Assembly: GCF_000002985.6 (NCBI RefSeq) | Contig: NC_003284.9 | Span: 5,518,001 to 5,582,000 of the forward strand | From: Caenorhabditis elegans | Lineage: Eukaryota; Nematoda; Chromadorea; Rhabditida; Rhabditidae | Direction of reading: 5' to 3' | Length of the DNA stretch: 64,000 nucleotides | Part shown: piece by piece, positions 34,810-46,300 of the stretch | How the letters are laid out: each line of letters opens with the position of its first letter | Position numbering within the stretch: position 1 is the first letter of the stretch | The notes under the pieces: model-generated | The model's database searches: none | Told to the model about the DNA's origin: nothing | What the model saw: the letters and a program-made list of their open reading frames with translations, nothing else | Made by a program: the position numbers and the translations under genes

Positions 34810-37800
34810 GCGCAGTTAACGACACTCACGGCAAAAGAGATGTGGGACAGGTGCAGTGCACACTGTGTTTTAAGCGGAGGAAAATTTAATTGGCATAAAA
34901 TATTTAGTTTGGCCTAGAGAAAAAATGTTGCACAAAAATACTCGAATTCACAACAAAAAAAACCACATATAAAATTTGAAGCAATAAAAATTTGGCAATT
35001 AATTTCTAAAACCGTCGAATAGCACTGAAATAGGTTCATGAAACAAAAAAATCAAAACAGTTTCCGATAGAAATGGTTATAATTTGTATTTCTCTAAAAC
35101 TCAACATTTTCAAAAAGGTAGAAGCTCACAGTTTTGAAAACGCAAACAATAAAGTATGGTCAGTAAATAAATTCTTTAAAGCCACTCACTTGTTAAAAAA
35201 AACCACATACCATAGTAGAAAGTTTCGAAAATCGATTGAAATTTTTTTCAAAAAGTGGTCGCAGTGAGTTAGTCAGTGGAACACATTCAATTTTCACCTA
35301 CTACAACTCTGAAAATCGACAAAAATTGTTTTTCCTTTTTTTTTCTAGTTTTTTTCGCATTTCAATTGCTTGTGTTTGAACACTGTAGGCTCTCTTAAAA
35401 ATTCCTAAATTTTGGAAAATGTGGCAATTTACCGCAGCTGAAAGTTAAAAAATTTTCTAGAGTGTTTTATCATGATATTCGGTCATGTTCCAATATTTCA
35501 AATACTTATAGATCAAATCCACACAGACTCAATCGTAAAGTAAAAACCTATTCTTGCTTTTTAAATTAAATGTTTGAGCCGGAAGTGTTATTTTCAATAC
35601 TATTCAAAGAGTCCCGGCATATTTATGGAACTGATTAATTGAGTGCTTACAGCGTTACAATCTTAATTGTTTGGAAGAAAAATTCATACAACCACTATAA
35701 AATATTGCACAACAATAATTTCTTATTCCAACTACAAAAATTATATTGTTCAAAAAATAAGGAGTTACATTTTTGGATTTTCCAGATGTTTGAATAGTTG
35801 TTTTTCTATCTAATTTCATTTTTCAGCAAACTTTAAAATAGCGTACTGCTTAAAAACCCGCTTACAAATAATGAATTTTCCCAGTGGAGGAGTGAACGAT
35901 TTCATTTGGACGAAGAACTTAAACAAAGAAAATAGTGGTGAACAAATCTCGGTTGAAACAAAAATGGTGTTGGTCCCTTTTTCATTTTGTCCCTCTAGTT
36001 TCCTCTTTTTGACTCAAACAACTTTTTTCCAATTTTGATATTAGTAGTTTTTTATAGTATGAAGTTAATTCCACGGAAGTTTGTCAAGGTTGTTTACACT
36101 GTGTGTTCAAATTTAGAAAAAAAAACTACATCTGGTAAAAATAAATTATACAGATTATCAGCTTTTTTCATTCAGGAATACAAATTTCAAAATTATTTGG
36201 CTCTACGGATTTTTAGTTTTTGTGAGTCGAGAAATGCCAATGAGTTTTATTTTAATAAAACAAATTTTTGTTTGAGTTTTTCAAAAGTTTGGACTGTAAA
36301 ATGTTTGATTAAAGTTTATCGAATAAGAAAAAAGATTTTTACAGTTTTACAAATCTAGAAAAATTGACTGAATTATATTTAATTTCCCGCGTAAATGAAA
36401 GGCATAGTCTCATCTTTTTAGAGCTTTCTGGCTAAGATTATTGGTCGATCATTCTTCCACAAACAATCTCAACAAAATGTGAATATTTTTTCTTTTTTCA
36501 GATTAATCTTTTCTGTGTGTATTTTTCGATTGTCCATTTGGATGTTGAATAGCTCAATTTCGAGTTAAAGTCTTTCATACTTCCGAGAAGCTTCGATAAG
36601 GGTCACATTCATATCCGTTGAAATAAAATACCGGAAATTGGAATAGAAATCACAACATAGTGCGGTCTAATATTTTTCTGCTCCTTTCGTGCAGCATTTT
36701 TAATTCCAACTGCAAAAATGACGAACAATTGCAAACTTATTTTCTATTGTTCCAATGTCTCCGCCAATCCATTCATACAACTCATGAACCTAATGCATTT
36801 GGCAAAGTTGCTCCGCATGTGCCGCAGATGTTGCACTTTTTGTCGGCGGCAGATTGCCCAAAACACACGTTTCTCCTCAATCGGGGAGATAAATGCACAC
36901 CGCAATTTGTTTGAGCTCTTCTTTTCGACAATTTGAAAGAGAAGATTTGAGCGGCAAAATCTCCATGAAACAAAACACATTCCACTTTGACAACTACAGG
37001 ATTAATTTAGGCTAGATAATTCATTCGGAATTTATTGTTCTCCTCCCTATAATCTGACATCAGTAACTCTTATCTTTCCTGATCATCTGCTTTTATCAAA
37101 CCATAAAATTCTAGCACGAGATTTGTGCTCATGAAAATTTTCGCATCCAATCGCTACGAGCAGACTCTAACGATTTCCATTATGATATTTCAATATTCTA
37201 GGAATCAACTAATTTTTTGTATTGTTATTCTGATTAGCTTCCAGGAAATTAAATATGGGTTTCTTGTTTTCCTATAGCCCAGACTTCTATGGAAAAATCT
37301 AAAAATAAAATTTCATCAAATTTGAAGCCACAATTTTTAAGAAATACATTTTTTGATAAAAGTATAAACTTTCGCAAGATTATTCTTTTGAATTGTGAAT
37401 CAGATAAATCCCTTTGCTTATCCGCGCGAGAAGTGTCGACACCCTTACATCGCTTATCATCCAACAACTCGCTAAAGCCTTTTCCATATTTATAATCATG
37501 AGATTACAGAGAAAAAGCAATTTCCGATAGGATGGGGGATACAAATCCCATTTTTGGTATTTGTAGTTTTTTTTAATGACGTTTATAAAGTATGAAGTAC
37601 GTACGTGAGTCAAATAGTTGAAATTTGAGAAACATTTGACCATTGGTTGAACATACATGACGAAAGTTTTCTTTTGGTTTTTGTATTATATTGCAACAAT
37701 TCTCTGTTACACGTAAGAAGTATGGAATCTTTCCCCCCATCCCTCCTTTTTTTCCAATCCGCTACAAATTTCTGATTGTCATGCAATCTCTGTCAAACCT

Positions 37801-38138
37801 AACGCTCAAATGAATAGTGATTTGTTAATTGAAAATCAGCGACTATTCAGAAAAAGTTTGGCGCCTTCTTTTTAATTTTTTTTTGCCTTCTTCCTATATT
37901 AAATCCGGAACTTGCGTGATTTCCCGTTTTGCGTGTCAAAAAAACACCGTCCTTTCAGATTGAAGGCACACTTTTGTCTCTAACTTTGCCGTACCTGCAT
38001 ATTTTTTGATTTTCTTATTTTCAAAACATGTGAAAATATTTGCTCTATTTTATTATCTAAATGGTTATGTGATTTGTTCTTGCCTTTTAGGAGAAATTTT
38101 GGGTAAATAAGTGAATAAGTTTTTAAAGTTTTAAATTA
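34810..38138. other. Intergenic, no gene supported
   Basis: AT-rich DNA between two divergent genes. A block at about 36690-36985 has higher G+C and is open in several frames on both strands. Its minus-strand frame contains CNICGTCGATLPN, which looks superficially like a zinc ribbon, but I see no splice partners and no family match. It could be a decayed coding fragment or a regulatory element. Confidence 0.4.
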
Positions 38139-38430
38139 CAAACAACTCCTTAGTATGTTTCTTTCTTTCAGAAACTTTGAAAATTCAACGCCAAAGGCGC
38201 TGATAACTTTTAAGAATTTTTGAATTTGAAACAACTGCTTAGAATATTTTTCTAATCTTAGAGAAAATTCAACTCAGCGCCGCTGGCGCTAAATAATTTT
38301 TAAGAATATTTCAATGTGAAACAACTCCTTAGAATGTTTCTTCAATCTTAGAGAAACTGAAAACTCAGCGCCGGAGCCGCAAAATAATTTTTAAAATTTA
38401 GAAAAGAAGCAAATCCTTAGAATATATTAT
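38139..38430. repeat. Three-copy ~90-bp tandem repeat with GC-rich palindrome
   Basis: Units begin near 38140 (aacaactccttagtatg), 38229 and 38319, each followed by a TTTCTT/CTTAGAGAAA tract, a GCGCC-loop-GGCGC palindrome and taattttt-aagaatttt. A short fourth fragment (atccttagaatat) follows near 38412. The second copy has a perfect agcgcc-gct-ggcgct hairpin; the third is diverged (agcgccggagccgc). Confidence 0.75.
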
Positions 38431-38514
38431 GAATTTCAAGGTGAACACACTTAACCCCAACACAGGTTTGAGGAGAAGCCGAGAACCTACGCCAGCTACC
38501 TTGATGATACCTTA

Positions 38515-38760
38515 GAGCAAACTAACCCTATCCCCACTCCCGAAGGGATAGCGCACGTTGTGCGCTAGTCTAAGTCTGATAAAGTTATGCCAATCCCAAC
38601 ATTTCCTTCCGAAAGAAATTAGCGAGTTCTTCTTGTGGGCACGACGACGATGTACACGGATTAATATCACTTGAAATCGATTGGCCGCTGGAGAGCATCC
38701 TCTGACCACATTTCCGAAAACGCCTACCTTCCACTTACTTCTAAAAGTTTTTTTTTGCAT
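38515..38760. other. G+C-rich block with overlapping hairpins
   Basis: This block stands out from its surroundings in G+C content. It has two overlapping stems: ctatccc (38528-38534) with gggatag (38545-38551), and a perfect 8-bp stem tagcgcac/gtgcgcta with a 3-nt loop (38549-38567). They share three bases, so only one can form fully at a time. The minus strand is open for 82 codons (Arg/Lys-rich, no family seen). It may be a structured RNA, a repeat remnant or an unrecognised exon. Confidence 0.35.
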
Positions 38761-40057
38761 TTTTCTTCGCTTAAAATACTGGTTAAGTTTTTGATGGTAG
38801 TGATTTTGGTAATATTTTTCATATAAGTTTTTCTTTTGATTTCAGTAAAAAACTTTAAAGTTTGCTTTGATGAGTTTAAATTAAAATTTACAAATTTATA
38901 TTTTAAAATTTATATGAAATTTGAAAATCCTGTTTAAACGAAATCTGTATACAATTCTTCAAATGCTCTAAACGTGGATAACGGCATGGGAAATGATTCA
39001 AAACACTATTGTCGTGCTAAAAAAATAGTTTTCATATATTTTTTGGGAATCGTGGATCAAAAAATTTGTTCTCCCAGTTTCATGTTCAAATTATGTTTAA
39101 AATATTCACACCCCAACATTATAAGGGTTTGAACATACGACAGTACTTTAGATTCTTTGAAAAATGGCGGGGCCAACTCAGTTTTCAGCACTTTCATATA
39201 ATAATTTTCCCATTACTCCTTTACCTTACCATACTCTCTTTAAAGTTTACTCAGATAAATATTAATTGAAACTTACAATTTATTTTAAAAATTTATACAT
39301 AATTTGTAAACATTGAAACAGAGATTAAAACACATTAAGTAGATGCTCGGTTTGAAAATATTTTGAATAATATTAGTTTTATCAAAAATGTAGTTCGAAT
39401 AATAAACTAAAATACAAAAAAAAAGCCATTAGTACAAAAAATTGGTTAAAGAAAACACCGACAAGCCAAGATATGGGTGGAGTCCGTTTATCGTGTATTA
39501 ACACTTAAAAAAATTAAAATTTGAATTTTTGTTACGCGGTTCAAATTTGAATTCTACAAAGCCTAACACGAAAATTTCAAATTAGTCTAGTCTCCGCCCT
39601 CAACTTGGATCATAATGCTGTTTTTGCTCACCTTTTTGTCATTATTTCCAAGTGAGCATTGGGCCCATTGCGACCGAAGATCGGACATAATACGGGCATA
39701 CGTAATAAATGTACCGTTCGGAACTCATGCATAATGCATGTATTATACATAATTTTTTTCTTCTTGAAGTCATGATAAATTATCTGTGAGAAAACTCAAC
39801 CGAATCAAACTTTTAACAAAAAAAGTTAAAAGAATTCAATCAAACAATTTCAGCATGAACTCACATGAACTCACTACTGTTCACATCTTGAATGGGGCTA
39901 AGAAACACACCCTCATTCCACCCATTCACTCTCCTTCTCCTCTACATCATTCATTCACTCTTTTTTTTTGTTCTTCTTTATTTTGTTCTTCAATTTTACT
40001 TTCCCATACCCACCGCTTCCGAATTTTTGTCAACGAAAACCAAATTGAAATCCCAGA
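38761..40057. other. Upstream region of the right-hand gene
   Basis: AT-rich with no supported exon. The stretch at about 39890-40050 is pyrimidine-rich on the plus strand and directly precedes the first coding exon at 40058, with a cccag acceptor-like site at 40052-40056. It is the likely promoter and 5' UTR of cassette A. Confidence 0.45.
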
Positions 40058-41089
40058 ATGACTTCACCACCGAGTTCACCGTCTCATTTGCATGTCCGAA
40101 AACTGAGCACCACGAATGAAGATGAGGCAAAAACGACTTCGGGTGGCCCGCGAAAGCCCGGCAGAAAGGTATTGTTGAAGTCGTTTGAAAAGAATTCATT
40201 TTTTTTGTAAAGTGGTTTCGTTTGTAATTTGTGTGTAAATGTGTGAGTATATGTGTGTATGTGTACCCATTTATTTTTCCTGATATCTTTCTATGACGTC
40301 CACTCTTTCACTCGCATTATTCTCCATCTCAATCTATTCTTTTATATACCAATAATCCTTTTTTGCGGTCTTCACTGATATCAACGGGTTCTGATTTTGT
40401 GCACTTATTGATGAAGACATAAACATTTTTCGTTTTGTCAGGTTTTAATTTTAAGAAAATAGTTTTTGTCCAAAAATATTAAGGTATTTTATCTTTAGTA
40501 GAAAATCTATCAAAACTGCTTTTAAAAACCTAAGATGTCATCATAGTACTTTTAAGGAAAATATGGAAATTTTATTTCTTAGAGTCTAAATATGGTGAAA
40601 ATCATCATCATTTTGATGATTTTTCACCAAATTGCCACAAAAAAGTCTTCAATTTTTTAATTTTACTTTTCAACTGTTCGTAATTAAACATTCTAGATAA
40701 CCTGCAGCAACTTAAACTTTGACTGAGAAATTTTTTAATCTGAAGGGTGTGTTTGGACCAAATTCATACTGAATTCCCCTTTCGCACTAAAACATAACAG
40801 GTGTATATATCAAGTGCTTAAAACAGTCGGGTTTACTGTTCTAATACCTTATTCAATTGTGAACTGATCTCACCGAAACCAACCCAATTATATTTTTTAA
40901 ACTTTTAAACAATTACAGCTTGTGGCACTATCAGGCGAGGAAGACATTATGAGTGGTGGACCCCCTCCAGTTCAACAACCCAAACGGTTCCGAAATGGTC
41001 ATGCCTCGTTCCGCTTGAGGATGCTCCAAGAGCAGCATGGCCCTGCTGGCGGAACTCCTACTACTGGTTCCGGATCTGGTTTTGAGCCG
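40058..41089 (+). CDS. Cassette A: alternative 5' exons of a large plus-strand gene
   Basis: Two exons, 40058-40168 (starting MTSPPSSPSHLHVRKL and ending GPRKPGRK) and 40919-41089, keep frame across a 750-bp intron. The second exon is Pro/Gly-rich and holds RNGHASFRLRMLQEQHG, ending GSGFEP. Its donor is phase 0 and fits the shared exon at 43199-43322. The encoded 94 residues are basic, Ser/Pro-rich and probably disordered. No known domain is visible. I do not recognise the gene. The C. elegans X-linked RasGAP gene gap-2 is known for many alternative promoters, but nothing in this window tests that idea. Confidence 0.75.
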
Positions 41090-42190
41090 GTAAGGTTTTT
41101 TTTAACTTTTTAAGAAGTTTTTTTTTATTTATTTTATTTTCGACTATCCATTATTACGCTTATTAATGACTGTTTTTCCTTGATTTCTATATATTTTTCA
41201 AGTTGACCACTACTACAATTGTATCGCAACGACTCGCACATTAATTTGTAATTTCGACCACCATTATGTTGTCGTTTCATTCGAGTTGTGTGTGAGAATT
41301 TGAACAATTCCCTTCACTTCATTAACGAGTACAAACACAACGCTATTTCAGTCTCGCTTTTGTATCGCTTTCTTTGTCTTTCAGGTACATTTTCCGTGTT
41401 TTTTTCTATGTAGTCTTTTTCCACACGTCTTCGTCTTTTTCTAGCCGAATTTCCAGTGTTTTCGAGTATTTGAAATCCGTGCTGTCCGGAAATGAAAAAT
41501 CAATGTCGAGACTGAAGACGTCGTAGAAGTGTGATTCTTATCACGCGTCGCGTCTTAATGGCGGATTAACACTTTTCTACTCTGACAGCAGCGGGGAGAG
41601 AGAGAGAGAGTGCTGCGAGCTTGTATCGAATCTGGATTATCACTCCGTATGAATCCAAGATAATAGAACAGAGATGCTGTAGCAGACATTTCTTCCGGCG
41701 ACCGATAATCTTCGACATGCGCACACATAGTTTAATTCGTCTCTACGTGCTCATTGATGCTTAAGCTGCGGTGAATTAATTCTAGTTATTGATTTTTTTA
41801 AAATTAAATTAAAGTTCAATGCATCCTAATTCTATTCCTATTTTGAAAACCTCCGGAAATGCACATAATTTCCGATATAATGCACTATGGTGCAGCTGTA
41901 ACAAATCCCCCTTTGCAATTTTATCAGTTCGAGACTAGAAATTTCTGGCAACACAAACTAATCCCTTTATGGTTTCGTAGCAGGCGATTTCGATTTGCGG
42001 GATATCACCCGGGCGGCCTTCTATCTAAATTAAGTCCGTATTGTTTGCGATCATATTGCACTAGCCCCCACCGTTGTAATCCGACTAAATCCAGAAAAGT
42101 GGAGCCAATTTCAAATCTTCATTTTCTCCCTATTTCGTCTTGTCAACACACTTTTTTCAAACGTCAATACACTTATTGTTTAATTTAGCA
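41090..42190 (+). other. Promoter region of cassette B
   Basis: Between the cassette A donor and the cassette B start. It contains a (GA)n tract at 41598-41610 and a G+C-richer stretch at 41880-42180 that looks like promoter or 5' UTR. The 109-codon open frame at 41859-42188 is not supported as coding. Confidence 0.45.
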
Positions 42191-42812
42191 ATGTCTTGGA
42201 CAGCGGCTGGAGACGGCTCGTCATGGGTTTCATCGAAAGTAAAGGATAAGGTAACATTTTTTGAATAGTGGCTAATTGATTTGATTCATGTAACAAGTTA
42301 CGTAAATATTTTTAAAAATATTTAGACGGAAAAGCATAAGCTCAAACCTCAGTCTGTCCCAACCTCTCCGGCGGCTTCCGGGCGAGGGGAATCATCTTTA
42401 TCACCGCTTGATTCTGCACTTCAAAGGTTTGAGATTTTTCGTCTTTAAATGGAAATTTTTTTTGAGATTTCTAGCCTGAAAATGAAAAAGCCTTCCACAT
42501 CAAAAAGCTCATCACCTCCTGGAACCCCTGTCTCCAAAGACCACCGTGACTCATTTCGGGATTCATTTAAAAAGACACTATTTCGGTACGATTCAGTCAT
42601 TAAACCGTAACGAATTTTAACATATCAGCTCGTTCAGTTCAAGTTCGGACAAAAGGAAACCAACGACTTCAACGGCATCGGACATCGAACTGGCACATGG
42701 TCATCTCGGAGAGCACGCCGACAATCCAGCATCTCGAGTCGTTCGGCAGTTCAAATCCGCGCACGAATCCTTCCGCCTCCGCATGTTTCAGGAGCAGCAT
42801 GGATTTGAGCCG
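42191..42812 (+). CDS. Cassette B: second alternative 5' module of the same gene
   Basis: Four exons (42191-42250, 42326-42426, 42475-42585, 42629-42812) begin MSWTAAGDGSSWVSSK. They run through Ser/Pro/Lys-rich sequence (KSSSPPGTPVSKDHRDSF, SSSSDKRKPTTSTASDIE) to KSAHESFRLRMFQEQHGFEP. The ATG follows tttagca, a good trans-splice context. The last donor is phase 0, so this module and cassette A are interchangeable in front of exon 43199-43322. The C-terminal block is a diverged copy of that in cassette A. Ser-Pro and basic-Ser sites suggest regulation by phosphorylation, which is inference. Confidence 0.8.
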
Positions 42813-43198
42813 GTAGTATGTGCCTGATGCAAACTATCCTTTATACAAACTTCTCACACTAATACATTAGACACCAATATTTTTCCACACATTTCATCTC
42901 TAACACGGAGCACACTTTCGATGATGTTTATTTGTAAATCACATATTTAAGCACTAATTGGAAATTTCAATTGTTGTACTCATAAATCATTAAACTTGTA
43001 AAAAGATTGATTTGACAAAATACGAAGACATGCTTATTGGTACTTGTGAATAATAACCCTACTTTTAAAAGATAGTTTTGATATTAATACGCGAGGATTA
43101 TTTTTGAATTTTTAGAGTTAAGAAACTGTCATTCAAAATGAGGCGTTATAATACACAAGTTTCTCATTTTTTGAATGTTTCTAACTTTCAACTTTCAG

Positions 43199-43322
43199 GT
43201 ATTCATGACAAAGAAACGAACCCGGGACAACAAATCGGTCATGAGTGAGTTCAAAGGGGGCGATTTGAACAAGTACACAGCAAAGACATATGCCATACAA
43301 AATGGGAACGAAGTTTTTGGAG
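43199..43322 (+). CDS. Exon shared by cassettes A and B
   Basis: The acceptor ACTTTCAG precedes GTA TTC ATG ACA AAG. The exon encodes VFMTKKRTRDNKSVMSEF and then a segment ending NGNEVFG, and stops one base into a codon before GTAAGTG. Phase 0 in and phase 1 out let it link cassettes A or B to the same downstream exon used by the later cassettes. The next exon lies outside the window or far downstream. Confidence 0.8.
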
Positions 43323-46300
43323 GTAAGTGAGACTTCTTGTCATGTTTTAGAGGTAAAACTTGGAAAGTATGAATTTGAAAAGAAAAACAATAAGCTAAAT
43401 AAATAAATAAATGTTTAAACTGAAAATATCAAAAAATCAATCAATTTGAATATTTTAATATGTTACCATGTAATTATTGACTTCGTCGAGTGTCGTTCGA
43501 AAAACAAAACCTCAACTGGGAAGTTCTTATTCAAAAAATATCCAATAGTTAGTTACAAGTAGTTATTTTTCAAAACTTTGGAACCAACTCTGCAAATCCC
43601 TTCAGAAAAATGCCAATGTGTATTTTCTTTCCAAAAAATATTGAATTATAACGGTCAATTTCATGCAAAACAGGAAAGTACTTATGTGCACCACCAGAAT
43701 TGAGTGCATTGATCATTTGTACTTACGTTCTAGGTACTCAAAATGGAATACTAATAGACACTGTTCTGAAAAATCGGGAAAAAATTTTAGTTTTTTTTTC
43801 TTTTTTTTCTAAAATGAAGCTAGTTATTTTAATACTTAAATATATAAATTAGGCACGCAAATATGCGCTCCCAAAGGATATTCACAAAATGAAAAAAAAA
43901 GAAAGAAAAACAATTCAATAACATAGTTGTTTTTTAGAATTCCTTTTTATATTTTTTATATTCTACTGTTTTGTATTTCCGCCATCCAATGTTATGATAT
44001 ACTCTGAAAGAGTCTTTTTCCGAGTTTCATCATTTTTTATGGTTATAGAATTACAAACAATAGACATGACACCACCCTCTTTGTTTTCTCATATGTGTGC
44101 AAACTCTCGTCAGGTCTAGTATTTCTGAAATGAATTATTTAGAACGATCCAATCAGATTTAACATCGTCTTGGTGTAGATTTTTTGTTTTGGATGTATAG
44201 ACCATGGGTGGAATATATTGCGAAATTGGATAGTCACTGAACGGAAATCTTGTTTTCCGTAGGCACTTCTTAGGTCTTATTTGCTCTGTTGACATTGGTT
44301 TTATTACATTAATTCCGATTCATTCCTTTGTTCAGTTACGTGTAACCTAAATTTTGTTTTGTATAATATCCGTTTTGAGTTTAAATTTTTTTTCTGAATT
44401 TTTTGAATGTACTTCTTCTGCTCTATCAAAAGTTCTATCAACCGAACTTTTATTCTTTCTTAACCACACATTGATGGATAAGCCCGCCAAATATGACAAC
44501 CCATGTCAAAAGTCGGACATCCAAAAAAAAATTGTTCACAAATTGTTGCCATTTTTATATGCGGGTTAAAAAGTGTGAGAAGTGTGAGAAGAGTCAAAAA
44601 CGACAAAAACGAGGGGCCTGATTAGATTTGGTGTATGTGAAGGGGCGCCCTGTTGAAACTGAATCACAAAAGGGTCACACATCCCGAAAAATGTTTCCAC
44701 TTCCATGTTATGGATTGACTCCTCTTCTATCCCAGCGTTTTCCAGTTCTCACCCCTCCCCTCCTCCGGTTCGGTTTCCCAACAAATATTCATATTTCTGA
44801 CTCCCATTTGTACCTTGTTATTGGATTGTCGGCGTCCCTATGTTGTACGTTGGCATCGAGCTGCTGCCTGTCAGTCAGCAGTCATCAACTCAAGTAGCTG
44901 TTTTACGATTCCTAAGATCTCATTTTTCTATTTCATAATGATTTGGTTTATTCGTTATTTAATATTAGTAGTGTCAGAAACTGCTCGACGTTCTTCCTCT
45001 CAATTCCCCCGTTTGTGAAGTGTCCACCCACCTTACCTTGTGTTGAGAAAATGGCAGGAAATAGATAAGTGTGCACCAGTGACCAACAAAGCTCAATCTG
45101 TGCAAAGGTGTGCATGTACTTTAATGTCAGATTCCATAGTTTTTTGTTTCGAGCTTGAAAGTGTGGTGGAGAAATAGGAACAATTGCCCTTTTTGCAATT
45201 TTCTCAAGGTTAAGCTTATTAGTTTTAAAAGTGAATTTTTAGTATTTTTCATAGGATTTATTTTTTAGTTGATAAAAACCACTTAAAATTTGCAGTCAAA
45301 CACTGACGATTATGTTTCATCCACTTAAACTTAGAATTAGTCCAGAGTGAACTTTTAATTAGGCTTTCATTTTTTGTAGCAAATAAAAGGAGATATTCGT
45401 TTGCCGAAATTGCTCCGAATTTCTCAAAAAAAACCAAAATGTTTTAGAAATTTGACATTTGGTTGGATTGATCCGCCACTTTGGATTATTCAAAACGTAT
45501 TTAAAGGCTTCCACAAGGGCGCCGAAACGCCTGCCTCACCCGCCTTGAGTCGCAAAAGCACGACAGGTGTCAGGCAGGCATCTGACCCTAAAACAGCGCG
45601 TGCCTTCCGTGGATGAGTATTTAGACAGAATTCTGACTAAATCCATTTCAAAACTAAAATAACATATATATTAAGTTACATACTTTCTAAAATCAAAAAA
45701 AATTGCAAGTTTGTATTTTTAATTTTATAAACCAATTCCTCTACTATGTATATGGGACATTTAATACTGCTACTAAACGAGTAAGCAACATCAAAATGTG
45801 TTGGGATTCTCAGCAGAACAAGAATAACCGAGTGTTCCCCCCACTTTGGATTGCCGAAGCGTGAAAGATTTGATCGTTGTCTTTTCCTGGCCTCTCGCAT
45901 CATCCTTCAACTTATTCCGTCCTTTTCTGAGTATTTGTGTTTTTTTTGCTCTGTTTCGCCTCAACCATTGTAGTTGAGTCCTAGTTTTAAGTTTTATCGT
46001 CGAGTTCGAATATTTTTGAGCCCAGTTTTTTCAAGTTTTCAAGACAGGAGTTTCATTTGAGAGGATGGATGCTTTTTCCTCCATTTTCAACTTCTACTTT
46101 GCTGCTTCCACCACCAGGAAAAGCATAACCAAATTAAGTCAGTGTACAGATTCGATTACTTTCCTTTTCCACAACACAAGCCTCATTCCACAAACCAAAC
46201 ACAAATCCACTTCATTCTTCCTTTTTCTCAGCTTGCAATTTGTTCCCGCGTGTGTCCAGTGAAATGGACATCATGGAACTTTCTGATTCGTGACTACTTA

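Noticed and set aside
41859-42188. 109-codon plus-strand frame just before cassette B
   Set aside because: Ends right before the cassette B ATG, has no family support and no donor; more likely 5' UTR or promoter.
45401-45616. 71-codon plus-strand frame (MPKLLRISQKKPKCFRN...)
   Set aside because: Runs into a G+C-rich inverted-repeat patch typical of dispersed repeats; no donor in phase 1 and no homology.
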